Assembly: GCA_002728755.1 (NCBI GenBank)
Contig: PBVT01000085.1
Span: 124,001-188,000 of the forward strand
Length of the DNA stretch: 64,000 nucleotides
From: Myxococcales bacterium
Lineage (GTDB): Bacteria > Myxococcota_A > UBA9042 > UBA3505
Direction of reading: 5' to 3'
A program made the translations under genes and the position numbers. Each line of letters begins with the position of its first letter. Position 1 is the first letter of the stretch. A model generated the notes under the pieces. The model saw nothing but the letters and a program-made list of their open reading frames with translations, was not told where the DNA came from and ran no database searches. Shown here piece after piece: positions 1-11,000 of this stretch.

Positions 1-145
1 GGTTCATAAACGTGGGATAGTCGATGAAATCATGGGGTAGACGGAATGGCGGCTCTACAAAGGTGACCCGGATACCAGACAGGTCGATGTCGGGTAGAGA
101 ACTGCCGCGTTTACGGTCATCGGATGTGTGACGGAGCCCCTTCAT
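1..145 (-). CDS. N-terminal fragment of an unidentified protein (runs off the window)
   Basis: An open frame starts at ATG 145 on the minus strand and runs off the left edge after 48 codons. It begins MKGLRHTSDDRKRG and then has a predicted beta strand followed by a Pro-Pro turn (IRVTFVEPPFRLPHDF). A strand ending in PP near the N-terminus is common in cobalamin-binding radical SAM proteins, but this is only a hint because no CxxxCxxC motif is inside the window. It lies 48 bp downstream of the aroC stop on the same strand, so it may be co-transcribed. No clear Shine-Dalgarno sequence is seen. Confidence 0.5.
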   Translation of the reverse strand, partial: MKGLRHTSDDRKRGSSLPDIDLSGIRVTFVEPPFRLPHDFIDYPTFMN

Positions 146-193
146 TATCCACAGGCTATCATATTGTGGGCGTAGTGAAAGGGACGAAAGCAG

Positions 194-1282
194 TTAGATT
201 CTAGCAATTCGGGCTCCAAGCATCGCATCGGCCAGAACCAGGAGTAGCATAGATTCCACCATCGGAACGGCTCGAGGGAGGACACAGGGGTCATGTCGAC
301 CGGAAGCGGTGAACGTCGTCTCCTCACCGTCTGTGGTCACAGTTGATTGCGGCTGAAAGTGTGTTGCAACGGGTTTGAAGCCTACTCGTGTGAGTATCGG
401 CATGCCGTTGGTGATCCCTCCCTGTATCCCGCCAGAGTGGTTGGTCTGCGTTCGAATCGCGTCGTTATCGTCCTTGATAAACGCGTCGTTGTTGGTCGAG
501 CCTGTCGTGGTGCAGCTAGAAAAACCACTGCCGATTTCTACACCTTTTGCTGCTGGTAGGGACATCATTGCGCCTGCGATGGTTGCATCGAGTTTTTCGA
601 AGACCGGTGAACCGAGTCCAGCCGGTACATTGCGAGCCACAACTCCGATCACTCCGCCCACGGTGTCGCGTGCTTTTCGAGCTTCCTCGATCTGGTTCTC
701 CATTGCTTGCGCTGTTTTTTCATCGGGGCAGCGAACTGGGAACCGATCTACGTCCTCTCGAAGGACCTTGTCGGTATCGACGGATGCCGTCAGTGTGCCG
801 ACCTGATCGACCCACGCGATCACCTCAATCTCGGACATCTGGGCCAACAGTTGCCGCGCTACGGCCCCTGCAGCGACACGTGCTACCGTCTCACGGGCGG
901 ATGCCCTCCCTCCACCGCGCGGATCGCGGTGTCCGTATCGAGCCGTATAGGTGTAGTCCGCGTGACTGGGTCGGAAGACCTTACTGATGTCTTTGTAGTC
1001 TCGGCTACGTGCATCCTTATTGTGAACGATCATCGCGATCGGCGAACCAAGGGTTTGACCTTCGTATACTCCGGAAAGGATCTCGACCCGATCGGGCTCG
1101 TTTCGTTTTGTGCCGAGCGGAGTCGAGCCAGGACGTCGGCGATCGAGATCGGCTTGAATGATATCTGGATCGAAGTTTAGTCCGGCGGGACAGCCATCTA
1201 CGATACATCCCATCGCGGGCCCGTGGGACTCTCCAAAGGACGTGATGCGAAACAGATTTCCGAATGTGTTACCGTAAAGCAT
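194..1282 (-). CDS. aroC: Chorismate synthase
   Basis: Converts 5-enolpyruvylshikimate-3-phosphate to chorismate, the last step of the shikimate pathway, using reduced FMN. The 362-residue length is normal for the family. Visible signatures are the N-terminal GNTFGNLFRITSFGESHG block, the RPSHADYTYTARYG segment followed by the Arg/Gly-rich loop RDPRGGGRASARET that binds FMN and phosphate, and SGGIQGGITNGMPI near the C-terminus. The ATG at 1282 gives the canonical N-terminus; only a weak AAG lies in front of it. The gene is divergent from the lipoprotein gene at 1448. No other shikimate gene is in the window. Confidence 0.97.
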   Translation of the reverse strand: MLYGNTFGNLFRITSFGESHGPAMGCIVDGCPAGLNFDPDIIQADLDRRRPGSTPLGTKRNEPDRVEILSGVYEGQTLGSPIAMIVHNKDARSRDYKDISKVFRPSHADYTYTARYGHRDPRGGGRASARETVARVAAGAVARQLLAQMSEIEVIAWVDQVGTLTASVDTDKVLREDVDRFPVRCPDEKTAQAMENQIEEARKARDTVGGVIGVVARNVPAGLGSPVFEKLDATIAGAMMSLPAAKGVEIGSGFSSCTTTGSTNNDAFIKDDNDAIRTQTNHSGGIQGGITNGMPILTRVGFKPVATHFQPQSTVTTDGEETTFTASGRHDPCVLPRAVPMVESMLLLVLADAMLGARIARI

Positions 1283-1377
1283 GTCTGATTCTTAGCGTTA
1301 CCGGGCAGAACCCTCAAGTGCCGTTTTTGTGTTTCAAAGGGTTTGTCTGATATTCCCTTTCGAAATCGGAAGCTTGA

Positions 1378-1405
1378 TTGACACGCTCAATGCGATATCT
1401 ACGAT
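1378..1405 (+). promoter_or_regulatory. Candidate sigma-70 promoter for the lipoprotein gene at 1448
   Basis: A perfect TTGACA (1378-1383) is followed after 16 bp by TACGAT (1400-1405). The inferred start near 1412 gives a leader of about 35 nt that contains GAGGG just before the ATG at 1448. Upstream, AAAGGG (1336-1341) and CCCTTT (1355-1360) form a 6-bp inverted repeat that could be an operator for either divergent gene. Inferred from consensus match only. Confidence 0.5.
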
Positions 1406-1447
1406 AGTCAGGTACGAAAAAATTCGTCGGGAAGAATAGAGGGAATT

Positions 1448-3166
1448 ATGAAGAAAATGCGATCGCTTCTGCTGGTATTTGGCATTTGTATTGTTGTCGG
1501 AACGATGGCGTGCACAGGACCTTCGCCGACGCCACAGGCGTCTTGTTCGACCGCAGCGGACTGTATTGAGCCAACGGATCCTTGCGTGGCGGTATCCTGT
1601 GAGCAGGTCTATTATCCGAGTGCTGCTACATTTGTTGGCACCTGTGTTTACAATACAGTTGAGGAGTGTGGGTCTGTTCCCGACGTGACAGAAGACACCT
1701 TTGAGCCGGATGTCCCAACGCCGAAAGACGAGGGGAACGATATTCAGCCGAATGAGGTCGATGTTACAGAACCCGAGGTTACGGAGGATGTAACGACCGA
1801 TGGAGAGATCATCGAAGATCCCTGCGATGGCTTGTCGGACGGAACGCTTTGTCAGGGACCAGATCAATGTTTCAACTGGTCCTGTCAGGCCGGTATCTGC
1901 GTGGCTGGTGATCCGATTATTTGTGAACCCCAGACTACAGAACCGTGCATGGATACGGTCTGTGATGCCAGCGCGGGTTGCATTGTAGCGCCACGTCCCG
2001 ATGGAACGACCTGCGAGTTGGATAGTAACGCATGTACTGCGGACATCTGTGTGGAAGGAAGTTGCCAACACGTTGCTCGTGCCGGTGTATTGGCAGATGA
2101 GACCGCGGTACTTTTCTCGTCGATTATTCGCGCCCCGGATGGTGGATTCTTCCTGGCGGGCTACCAGACAGGTGCCGACTTCAATTACGATGTCATCATA
2201 CAGCGCACCAACCCGGTGGGTGAGGTCATCTGGCAAAATGTCTATGGTGGCGAGGAGATGGATCAGGCCCATAGCATTGTCGACCTTGGCACAGGCGTTT
2301 ACGTCATTGCAGGTGATACCCGCTCCCAGGGAGCAGGGTTGAAAGATGCCTGGGTATTCGCGATCGACGAGAATGGAGAGATTCTCTGGGAGCGGGTCGA
2401 TGGGGACAACCATAATGATTCAGCCTTCGATGTCGTTCCTCTACCGACGGGTGGAGTCGCTGTCGTCGGCGAGACTCGTATACCAGGTGGTGGTGTCATC
2501 AAGTCGGATGGCTGGTTGATGTTCTTAGGAACCGACGGTCTTCCCACGACTGACGATGTTACCTTCGGATCTCCGGACGGTAATGATGTGCTAAAGGCTG
2601 TTAAAGTAATGGAAAATGGCAATCTCGCTATGGTGGGAACACGGGATGATTCCCTTTGGTTGCTTGTGACGGATTCCGCAGGGAACGTACAAAACGAGAG
2701 CGTGTTCAGTAGTCCTGTTGAAGGAGAAACCCGAGGTGAAGATCTGTTGGTTTCGGGTTCTGACCGGGTGGTTCTATCGGGTCGTGCCGGTAGCTCTGGC
2801 TGGGTCTTCGAGACTCAGGTTGGAACCACGGATCGTGACTGGGATTATTTGACCGGCGGTACCGACCAGGGGCTGCTGACCAGCCTCGCAGTGATGCCTT
2901 CGGGTGGATATGCGGTGGGCGGTTATCTGCAAGCTGTGACGAATAGCAAGAATGGTCTCTTGTCGCGGTTGAATATCGCCGGGAATATCCAATGGGAACA
3001 GCAGCTCGATGAAGGCTTCCACGATGAGATCCACGATGTGGTGGCTATCGGTGAAGGTGGAATCGCGGTGGCGGGACGGTTTGGCGATGGGCTGGCCGGA
3101 TGGGCCATATTCGATGCCAATGGGCAGCGTTGCGAGTTGCCAATACCGAGTTCCGAAGATCCCTGA
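1448..3166 (+). CDS. Exported lipoprotein: Cys-rich modules, acidic linker and propeller-like repeats
   Basis: A 572-residue protein with a lipoprotein signal (VVGTMAC, Cys22). Residues 30-75 and 120-210 are Cys-rich, with patterns such as CxxxxDC and CxxxxC, and are separated by a linker rich in Asp, Glu, Pro and Thr (about 77-118). From about residue 215 on, repeats of roughly 45 residues follow the pattern GGFxLAGY, DxxVxxxDxxGxIxW, GGxxxxD, typical of a beta-propeller of the bacterial surface type. The start is supported by GAGGG 5 nt before the ATG. No enzyme motif is seen. Its stop lies 2 bp from the convergent FG-GAP gene. Such architectures are common in Myxococcota-type genomes; the function is unknown. 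Confidence 0.85.
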   Translation: MKKMRSLLLVFGICIVVGTMACTGPSPTPQASCSTAADCIEPTDPCVAVSCEQVYYPSAATFVGTCVYNTVEECGSVPDVTEDTFEPDVPTPKDEGNDIQPNEVDVTEPEVTEDVTTDGEIIEDPCDGLSDGTLCQGPDQCFNWSCQAGICVAGDPIICEPQTTEPCMDTVCDASAGCIVAPRPDGTTCELDSNACTADICVEGSCQHVARAGVLADETAVLFSSIIRAPDGGFFLAGYQTGADFNYDVIIQRTNPVGEVIWQNVYGGEEMDQAHSIVDLGTGVYVIAGDTRSQGAGLKDAWVFAIDENGEILWERVDGDNHNDSAFDVVPLPTGGVAVVGETRIPGGGVIKSDGWLMFLGTDGLPTTDDVTFGSPDGNDVLKAVKVMENGNLAMVGTRDDSLWLLVTDSAGNVQNESVFSSPVEGETRGEDLLVSGSDRVVLSGRAGSSGWVFETQVGTTDRDWDYLTGGTDQGLLTSLAVMPSGGYAVGGYLQAVTNSKNGLLSRLNIAGNIQWEQQLDEGFHDEIHDVVAIGEGGIAVAGRFGDGLAGWAIFDANGQRCELPIPSSEDP

Positions 3167-3168
3167 TT

Positions 3169-6100
3169 CTAGGACGGCCTGTTTTTGTAGCGCCTGGAGT
3201 TGGTAGCACGGAATGCCAGCAGGGCGAGGATAACCCATACGAGATTTGTGGGGTGCGAGCCGGACTGGCTGCAGCCAGAGGGTATTGGTCCGGATCGGAA
3301 GGCCTGGCTAGTCTGGGTTGTTTCCGTTTCTTCTGGATCGTCTGGGGGAATACGGTTCCAGCGATAGGATTCGACCGAGGGTAATTCCAGTGGATCGGGA
3401 ATATACGGAATCGACCAATCTCCCGAGGGGCCCTTCCAGCCAGCGGGGGAGTAGTTGTAGGGATGAGATAACCCCAAGGGCGCTCCATCCTGTAGGACGG
3501 TAAAGTGCATCAGCACCGCTTCGACGGGGTGTGTATATTTGGAGGCGTACCATCCACGCCCAACATAGCGAAGCTGGTCGATGAGTAGAGGTTCGCCGCC
3601 AGAGATATCCAGGTTGAGGCCGGAGCCAATCAGATTTCCCGCGCTGTCTCTGGGTTGTACAATAAGATTAAGAACCGGACCCGCTCGGTAGATGAAGACC
3701 GTTGAGTGATCGAGAGATATCGCGGGGGGGATGGCCGGTTCGATGACCTGAACTATAGTGGAAATACCGGTTGGGGTTTCGCCGATCAGGAGCTCACAGG
3801 TGAAGTTACCGGTCTCCGTTCCCGCCTTTAATAGCGAACGGAAGATCCATGTGGCGGGAAGGTGGTATTCTCGGACGTCGACTTCGTGAATTCCTCCGCC
3901 ACATTGGAGTGAGACGTCATACATACCCGGATCACCGATCGTCACCCCGTTCTGGGTCTGGAGTAGCATAGCCACCGGAATCACATCAGAACCATCCCCT
4001 ATCAATGAAGAGACTGGTACCAGCGAAGAAGTGGTGAGGTCGAGTTGGTCCAGCAGATCCTCGGGAGTCTCCGGAGGTTCCAACAGATGCTCGTCGACGT
4101 GAAAGATACCGAGCCCATTTTCGTTCAGATCTACGACAAACGGGACGGTAGGTGGGGAATTGAATCGAAATGCTAGTCGAGGGCCGACGACATCGAGATG
4201 GTAGAAGACAGGGCTGCCATTATCAGAAGCGATATGTTCGACAATGCCGCTCGCCTGGCTCGGACATCCTTCTCCCTCGAGGATGAGCTCCAGGTGGACC
4301 TCCCCCATGGCAAAGGGCATGAGATCATTCCATCCGCTGACCATATGGGTGCGTTCGGAGATCACCGAACATCCTCTCTGGGTGATTCCCAGCGAAGCTT
4401 CCAAATCGGGTCCATCGCCTATCTCGATGGTTACCTCGGTACCTTCCTCACCAAACTCCACAGGAACTTGAATCAGGTCGTTCTCAAGGAGAAGAGACTC
4501 TCCCTGGCTTAAAACCCCGTGTACCGTGATATTGGGAAGTGGTGCCCCATCGACTCCGCTGCCCTGGATATACACAAACCCCTCAAAGCCTTGCGCGGGT
4601 CTGGGGGGCTCCAGCCACACATTGAGACTTGTATCTGCGCTGATACCGCGAGCACGGGGCCGGATTGGGAGTGGTGTACCACCAACGTCTATGCGCACGA
4701 CAAAGTGTTGGTCCGGTCCGGTTCCAGGACGTTCAAACGTCGCAATATGGAATCCCGATGTCGCTTCGCAAGGAGCGTCAAAGGTCTGCGTTGATGATTC
4801 GGTGGTGAGTTCAATTGTGACCGATTCCGATGAGCAACCCGGCTCACCAGAGGGGCCTTCGACCGGGGCAATCTGCAATGTGCTGGTCGTGGCGTCCGTT
4901 TCACTCAACATGAGCCACTCGGGTTCAACGATTTGGATCTGCTGATCCAGTTCGACGTTGGAGACGGATTGGATATATCCAGATGGCCAGTTCACTGTGA
5001 TGTCTACGGGCTCGTCACATGTTCCTGTACCGACATGAACCCATCCCCGGAAGCATCCCTGTGCCATCGCGCAGTCCTTAAGAAAGCGGTTCCATTCTTG
5101 GTCTCCACAGCGAACTACGACGGAACCTCCCGAGGCACGCGGGATGGCGACCGATGGCTTGAGTTCGATGCTCAGTCCATGACCTACGGGATCGAGTAGA
5201 TTTGCAAGAAGGAAGGGATCTCCATGGCGTGGCCAGGCGATGAAGTCGACACGGCCATCTCCATCGGGATCGATAGGTTCCAGTGCGCGTATCAGCTCAA
5301 TCTTCAGGAAATTATGGCTGTCAGGATGTAGGGTGTACTCACCTGCATCATTACCCCGGTAGACGAGTAGGCCCTCGGCCATAGCATCAGGGAGACCGAT
5401 GACCTGCGAATTCACACCGAAGCCGGGCACGATCAGGTCGGTGATCCCATCAAGATCCAGATCGGCAAAGATGGGCGCCCATTTGGTTCGGTACGCATTT
5501 CTATCGAAGGGCGTCTCCGTTCCTGCGCCCCCGGGCACGACCGTGTACTGATTGGTGGTGACATCGTACTCGTGGACGATGCTGGGGCCGATGGACGTAT
5601 GGTACACTCGAGGCGCATGTCCTGGAGCAGGTACGGTGATATCGAGACCCATGCCATGCCGATCGACATCGTCTGGGATCAACGTCGTAATGATATTCTC
5701 TATGGAGAAACCAGTCGTATCGCTGGTGGCTTTGAGAATGACATCTTTATATTCGTTATAACCGTAATCCTCCGATATCCACACTTCGGCTCCTAGCTCG
5801 TTGTCGGTGTCGAACAGGAATAATGTATTGGCGAACGGCGTCGTTGATGGGAGCGCCTGAATATCGAAAAAGCGACCCTCGCCATCATTTATATACAAGA
5901 GGAGGTCGTGCGGAGGGGTGGCGAGATCAAAAGGTATACCGTCGGAAAGGACACGTTGTGGCGCAGCGAGGATATCCGGGTGGCCGTCGTGGTTCGCATC
6001 CCACATGACGATCCCGTATGCGTCGACCGCTTGTGTTGTGGCGATCCGTGTCCGGGTTACGTCATCAAAGTCTCCATCGCTTCGTCCCTTCAGATAACGG

Positions 6101-6513
6101 AAAGGACGGCCAGGGGAAGGGGTTGGAACCAGCACATCGTCTAGTCCGTCGTTGTCCAGATCTGCGATGATTGCGGCGACTACATTGGGAATCATCTCGT
6201 GACTACCCGAGATGTGGGTACCACTGCTTACATGGATGGTGTGACTGGTTTCGAGCTGAAAGGCGGTGGCCGACATGGGGATAGGAACGACAGGTTTTAG
6301 GACGTCGATGGAGTTGGCCAGCACTCGGTAGAGGCGTAGATCGCCACCGGATGCCGACCCTTTTACTCCCAATTGCATGTCGAGGGAGGGCCAGTCCGAG
6401 ATCTGGCGTTTTCCGAGAGGAGAGCCCCATCCAGCCTGTGCGGTTCCTCCATGCCAGACTAGCCCGAGAAGGATCCCGAGGACTGGTACCATGATCCGGC
6501 GACCGGGGATCAT
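3169..6513 (-). CDS. Large exported FG-GAP/ASPIC protein with a C-terminal Gly-Cys anchor tail (paralog 1)
   Basis: About 1114 residues from the ATG at 6513, which follows the upstream stop as TAGAATG; the frame is open further upstream but would overlap the preceding gene. The N-terminus is a signal peptide (MIPGRRIMVPVLGILLGLVW). Calcium-loop FG-GAP/VCBS motifs appear near residues 118 (DLDNDGLDD), 172 (DANHDGHPD), 351 (DLDLDGITD) and 415 (DPDGDGRVD). An ASPIC/UnbV-like domain follows (about 444-530, VNWPSGYIQSV), then several Ig-like beta regions. The C-terminus has SGC (Cys about 1081), a hydrophobic stretch and an Arg/Lys tail, like MYXO-CTERM sorting signals. It is a paralog of the gene at 8085-11537. 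Likely a surface-displayed adhesin or matrix protein. Confidence 0.85.
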   Translation of the reverse strand: MIPGRRIMVPVLGILLGLVWHGGTAQAGWGSPLGKRQISDWPSLDMQLGVKGSASGGDLRLYRVLANSIDVLKPVVPIPMSATAFQLETSHTIHVSSGTHISGSHEMIPNVVAAIIADLDNDGLDDVLVPTPSPGRPFRYLKGRSDGDFDDVTRTRIATTQAVDAYGIVMWDANHDGHPDILAAPQRVLSDGIPFDLATPPHDLLLYINDGEGRFFDIQALPSTTPFANTLFLFDTDNELGAEVWISEDYGYNEYKDVILKATSDTTGFSIENIITTLIPDDVDRHGMGLDITVPAPGHAPRVYHTSIGPSIVHEYDVTTNQYTVVPGGAGTETPFDRNAYRTKWAPIFADLDLDGITDLIVPGFGVNSQVIGLPDAMAEGLLVYRGNDAGEYTLHPDSHNFLKIELIRALEPIDPDGDGRVDFIAWPRHGDPFLLANLLDPVGHGLSIELKPSVAIPRASGGSVVVRCGDQEWNRFLKDCAMAQGCFRGWVHVGTGTCDEPVDITVNWPSGYIQSVSNVELDQQIQIVEPEWLMLSETDATTSTLQIAPVEGPSGEPGCSSESVTIELTTESSTQTFDAPCEATSGFHIATFERPGTGPDQHFVVRIDVGGTPLPIRPRARGISADTSLNVWLEPPRPAQGFEGFVYIQGSGVDGAPLPNITVHGVLSQGESLLLENDLIQVPVEFGEEGTEVTIEIGDGPDLEASLGITQRGCSVISERTHMVSGWNDLMPFAMGEVHLELILEGEGCPSQASGIVEHIASDNGSPVFYHLDVVGPRLAFRFNSPPTVPFVVDLNENGLGIFHVDEHLLEPPETPEDLLDQLDLTTSSLVPVSSLIGDGSDVIPVAMLLQTQNGVTIGDPGMYDVSLQCGGGIHEVDVREYHLPATWIFRSLLKAGTETGNFTCELLIGETPTGISTIVQVIEPAIPPAISLDHSTVFIYRAGPVLNLIVQPRDSAGNLIGSGLNLDISGGEPLLIDQLRYVGRGWYASKYTHPVEAVLMHFTVLQDGAPLGLSHPYNYSPAGWKGPSGDWSIPYIPDPLELPSVESYRWNRIPPDDPEETETTQTSQAFRSGPIPSGCSQSGSHPTNLVWVILALLAFRATNSRRYKNRPS

Positions 6514-6514
6514 T

Positions 6515-8053
6515 CTACCAACCTGCGCCGTTGCAGAAGAGATCGGGGTGACAGATGAAGCCAGGAGAGGGGATCCCTGGAAGATCGGGTGGCGCAAGGC
6601 AACAGGCCTCTTCTCCGAAGTCAGCCAGGCATTCGGATGTTGCGTCAGGATCCACGTCCCCATTTGGCAATAGATCGGGTTCACAAATTCGGGTGCAGAT
6701 CATATCGAACGCGAGGGATTCACAGGTATAGCCTTCGGTGCATGCCAGGCCTTCACAGAAGCCACCTGGCTCAACGATTTCGATGGGTCCCGGGTCTTCA
6801 ACGATGTCTTCGGCGGTATCTGTTGTTTCTTCCGTATCGCTGGGATCGATATCGTCTTCCGTATCGCTAATGTCGATGAATCCACTATCCGTACCGTCCG
6901 ACGTATCGGATACGTCCGTGGAGACACTATCGGAGATGTCCGAAGCGTCGGATCCAGCATCGGAACCGACGTCGGTGGGACCACTGTCGGTATGAGAGAT
7001 TGGTCCCAGATCCAGTATGGGAAGCTCGGGTAGGCCATGGTGTGCAAGTACACCCGTGAGTTCATACTTTCCGGAAAGCAGGTTTCCTCCCAGGCCGAGC
7101 ACGCTCTGTTGATGAACGGTAATGCCGTGAAACGCATCCAAGGTGGGAACATCTCCCTCGTCGAATGTGACACCAAAGTCAGAGCTTCTTGCAATGTAGC
7201 CGTTTCGGCCTGCGACCCAGAGTCCGCCTTCCGGATCAAAGGTAATGCCCATGAGCCCAGGAAGAGGCTCTGCGGTCTCGATTCGTTTCAACTCGGACCC
7301 GTCGTATCGGAAAATCGCGCCTTGTGCGGCACCACCGACCGCATAGACGTTACCGTCTGGCCCACCGACGACCGTAACGATATTGTCTGAGAACCCCGAA
7401 GGTTGGAAATTCGCACCGGACTCGTCGATCACAAGGAACTTTCCTTGTTGCCCCACGATGTAGATCGTCCCGTCGTCATCTCCCCATACTTTCAAGAAGG
7501 CTCCGCCTCCAGAATCTGGAAGCTCGACCTCCTGGGGTTCACCGTTGATAATTCGCCATGCCATAGGTGGCACATTCGGTAATTTGGGCCGACCACCAAC
7601 GACCCATACATCATCCGATGATGCGCCCCAAACTCCAGCGAGCGCTGCTGTTGTTCCAAGGTCTACCCGGGTCCATTCTCCATTCAGATAATGAAGTGCT
7701 GCCCCACCTTCACCCACTGCCCAGACGTCATCGGGTGTGATGCCATGCACCCACCAGAGCATGTGGTAGTGAGGGACATCGTCTCGAGTCCAGACGCCAT
7801 CGCGTAGCCATAGGACGGCCGCATTACCGGGCGTACCGCCCACGACGATAAGCTCATCACCAAACGACCAGGCGGCGTTCAGTGTACCATCAACGAGGTC
7901 TTCCGCTGTCAGGGTCCATGGGTTGACTTCAAGAAATGGATTTGTCGTGGGGGGCGTCCCACCACCACATCCAAAACTCGCCAGGAGCCAGAGCAGTAGC
8001 AGATGAAAACGTCCCAGTTTTTTCGGGACTCTTGTGTGTCCAACCTCAGTCAT
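6515..8053 (-). CDS. Lipoprotein with DVWxVG-type propeller, Asp/Ser/Thr linker and Cys-rich C-terminal module
   Basis: A 512-residue protein with a lipobox (LASFGC, Cys29). Residues 45-340 form repeats such as HGITPDDVWAVGEGG and AGVWGASSDDVWVVGG, a propeller type frequent in Myxococcota lipoproteins. Residues of about 350-440 are a low-complexity linker of Asp, Ser, Thr, Glu and Pro. The last 70 residues hold about ten Cys (CEGLACTEGYTCES...), probably a disulfide-rich module. It sits between the two FG-GAP/ASPIC paralogs, with 31 bp to the upstream gene and 1 bp to the downstream start, so the three are likely one transcript. No Shine-Dalgarno is obvious before ATG 8053. Function unknown; a surface partner of its neighbours is plausible. 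Confidence 0.82.
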   Translation of the reverse strand: MTEVGHTRVPKKLGRFHLLLLWLLASFGCGGGTPPTTNPFLEVNPWTLTAEDLVDGTLNAAWSFGDELIVVGGTPGNAAVLWLRDGVWTRDDVPHYHMLWWVHGITPDDVWAVGEGGAALHYLNGEWTRVDLGTTAALAGVWGASSDDVWVVGGRPKLPNVPPMAWRIINGEPQEVELPDSGGGAFLKVWGDDDGTIYIVGQQGKFLVIDESGANFQPSGFSDNIVTVVGGPDGNVYAVGGAAQGAIFRYDGSELKRIETAEPLPGLMGITFDPEGGLWVAGRNGYIARSSDFGVTFDEGDVPTLDAFHGITVHQQSVLGLGGNLLSGKYELTGVLAHHGLPELPILDLGPISHTDSGPTDVGSDAGSDASDISDSVSTDVSDTSDGTDSGFIDISDTEDDIDPSDTEETTDTAEDIVEDPGPIEIVEPGGFCEGLACTEGYTCESLAFDMICTRICEPDLLPNGDVDPDATSECLADFGEEACCLAPPDLPGIPSPGFICHPDLFCNGAGW

Positions 8054-8084
8054 CGGTACATTGTGGCGTGCCCCGAGCCAGACT

Positions 8085-11000
8085 TCAAGAAACCCGCTTT
8101 AGCGTGGGACGTAGTCGCGTCACTCCACACCAGAAAAGCAGTATAAAAAAGATGGTTCCGGTGGGAGACGGCCCTGTGGTGCAGCCAGAGGCCTGCTCCG
8201 GCATAGGGGCGAGCTTAATAGCCGATGAGCCCTGGTGCGGCTCTTCCTCTTCCTCTGCTTCTGGAGGAATGGGGGGATAGGAGATCCCAATCGGGTTTAA
8301 GGCTTTGCCCTCAGGGAAAAAGATATCCGGGACTTCATACTCCGGTTTTTCCACCGGCCAATATCGAAATCCTCCGGCGGGGTAGGTTAAGAAGTCGGTG
8401 CCGACCCCGGTATCTACACCATTCGCGTGAATCTGTATTTGGGCCTGTCCGAAGCCTTCCGGGGGCGTATACAAGCCAACGAAGAGACCGCGCCCCGCGT
8501 ATGTCAGCGGCGTAGTGACTTCGCCAGTGACCGCAAAGATAGAGATATCGGTCGACGAACCAATCAGATTTCCCGCAGAGTCTCTGGGAAATACGATCAC
8601 CGACATTGCACCTCCACCACTGGGGGACACCAATAGGAGTGTATTGTCTGCGTCCACCGTGGGGCTTTCGAGGGCCGCATCCACTTGAATATAGCCGGTG
8701 ATACCGGTGGGTTGGCCTGCGATCATGATTTCACAAAGATGATCGCCGGGCTCGGTTCCAGCCCGAACAAATAGTCGAGCCATGGTCAATGCCGGCAAGT
8801 GGTAGGAGTAGGGGTAGACCTGTTCAACGCCACCTTCGCATTCAACAGTAATGTTGTAGTTCTCCACCTGTGTAATCAACTTGTCGTCCATCGTTCGAAC
8901 GACAAATCCCACAGGAGCGATGTCGCGACCGTCGGCCTGGATAAAGGCCATCGGATATAGCCACCCACCCTCGGGGTTCAATTCTTCGAGGAGCTGTTCG
9001 GGTGTTTCTGGGAACGGAAGAAGATGTTGGTCGAAGGTCAAGACTCCCAGACCACCAGTTGTCATATCCAGGTGAAGTTCCTGCTCTTTGAGGCTCTCGA
9101 CGAGGACCTTGATATAGGAATCGCGTAGCCGAATCTCCGGTGTGTCGGCGCCGCTACCATCGGTGTAGGAGCCGGTGGCTCCGAGTTCGAAGTCGTTGGT
9201 TGGGCAGCGTGGTCCCTCCATTATGAATTGGAAGATCAGCTGTTCCTCTACGTTGTCCGCCGCGGGGTCGCCTTCTGGGTCTTGCACCGACTGAATTCGG
9301 GTCTTTACGATTTCACAGGGGGTAACGGTATTTCCGACGACGCTATCAAAATAATCCACATCGCCACGGTGAACTCGTACGTGCACCGGCGTGTCGATGG
9401 CGGGTAAGTCCACCGGCAGCATATAAACGTTGGGTTCCAGCTCTTGCAGGTCGCCCGTTGCGACAGCTCCCATCACTGTGATCTCGGGGGGATCTCCTTC
9501 GATGTCGTTATCCATTTTAAGCCAGACATACCCAGGGGTTTCGGCTGGAAGGCCGGAGGGAGCGACTTGTATATTTGCTCGAGGAGCCTCCAGTGGAACC
9601 TGGAGACGAATTCGATGAGAAAAGACAACTCCGCCGACCTCTGCAGCGATTCCAAAATAGGAACCGGGTTCAATGTCTGGCCACGGAACAGAACCAATAT
9701 GGATATCCAACTCTGTGTCGCAGGGAGCCGGCAGTACGGTAGTCTCCGTCGCTGTGATCACATGTAAGTTTACGGGTTCCTCGCTGCAACCGGGTTCGTC
9801 ATCGTTTTGTTGTATGGGAGCGATATGAATCGTCAGGTCTTCGGTAGAGTGCGGTTCGGATACAACCTTGAACCAATCGGGTTCGGTGATCGTTACACCC
9901 TGGTCGACTGGTAGCTGGTACACAGTCTGTATGTACCCAGATGGCCACTCTACGACGGTGGTTAACGGGCCCTCACAATCGCCCACTCCCACATGAACCA
10001 TGCCTCGAAAACAACCCTGGCTCATGACGCAATCTTTAATATACCGCGTCCAGGTGGAATCCTGTGCGTTCTCACCGCCGGGTACCAGCTCGTTACCGCA
10101 AGTAACATGAACGGTACCTCCGGTGGCTCGGGGGGCGGATACGGTGCTATCGAGCGTGATGGATATACCGTGGCCGAGAGGAGGCAGGGTGTTCATCATA
10201 AGCAGCGGATCGCCGGCTACCGTCCAACCGATTACGTCCATTCGTCCGTCATTGTCCATGTCCAGAGGTTCCACAGCACGAATCCGCTTGGTCTTCAGAT
10301 AGCCGTGGGTGTCTTCTCCTGCCCGAAATTTTCCATCTTCTTCAAAACGGAACATCAAAAGCCCTTCGGTCAGGGCATCGGGAAGACCAATAACTGCTGC
10401 GCCAACACCTCGACCCGCTTCCAACAAGTCGGTACGGCCGTCGAGATCGAGATCTACAAATACGGGCCCCCATTTGGTTCGGTAGGCGTTTTTGTCAAAG
10501 GTGCTCTGGCTTCCGTACCCACCCGAGACGATATTGAATTTGCCAGTCTCAGGGTCACGCTCGTGTGCGACGCCGCTGCCGATGGATGTATGGTGAACGA
10601 AAAGCGGAGCGCCCGGATAGAGATGGGCGATGTCAAAGCCCATGCCCATTCGACCTAGATCCGAATTCATCATCCCCGGGTAGATATCTTCGATGATTGG
10701 TAGACCACCGGGGTTTCTGTCTATGGTCTTCAGGTTATTGTCCCGCTGGTCGCCAAAGCCCAGATCATTGGAGCTCCACGCCTCGGCCAGATTGTCGCCA
10801 TCCATATCAAAGAATACGATCGCGTTTGGGTAATTCGAGACCGTGGGAAGGGTGACGAAGTCTCGAAAGAACCCATGTCCGTCGTTGATAAATAAGACGT
10901 AGGTCTGGGGCGGTGTGACAGTTCCAAAGGAGATGCCCGATTCCAAATCCCCCAGCCCCATAGCGACCACATCAGGGTGTCCGTCGGCGTTGGCGTCCCA

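Noticed and set aside
1334..2413. Long minus-strand open frame opposite the lipoprotein gene
   Set aside because: It has unnatural composition (many Arg, Cys, Trp), no ribosome site, and lies entirely opposite a gene with a clear signal peptide, promoter and repeats.
9993..10658. 221-codon plus-strand open frame inside the FG-GAP paralog
   Set aside because: Antisense shadow of the ASPIC and FG-GAP coding region; no ribosome site and no recognisable domain.
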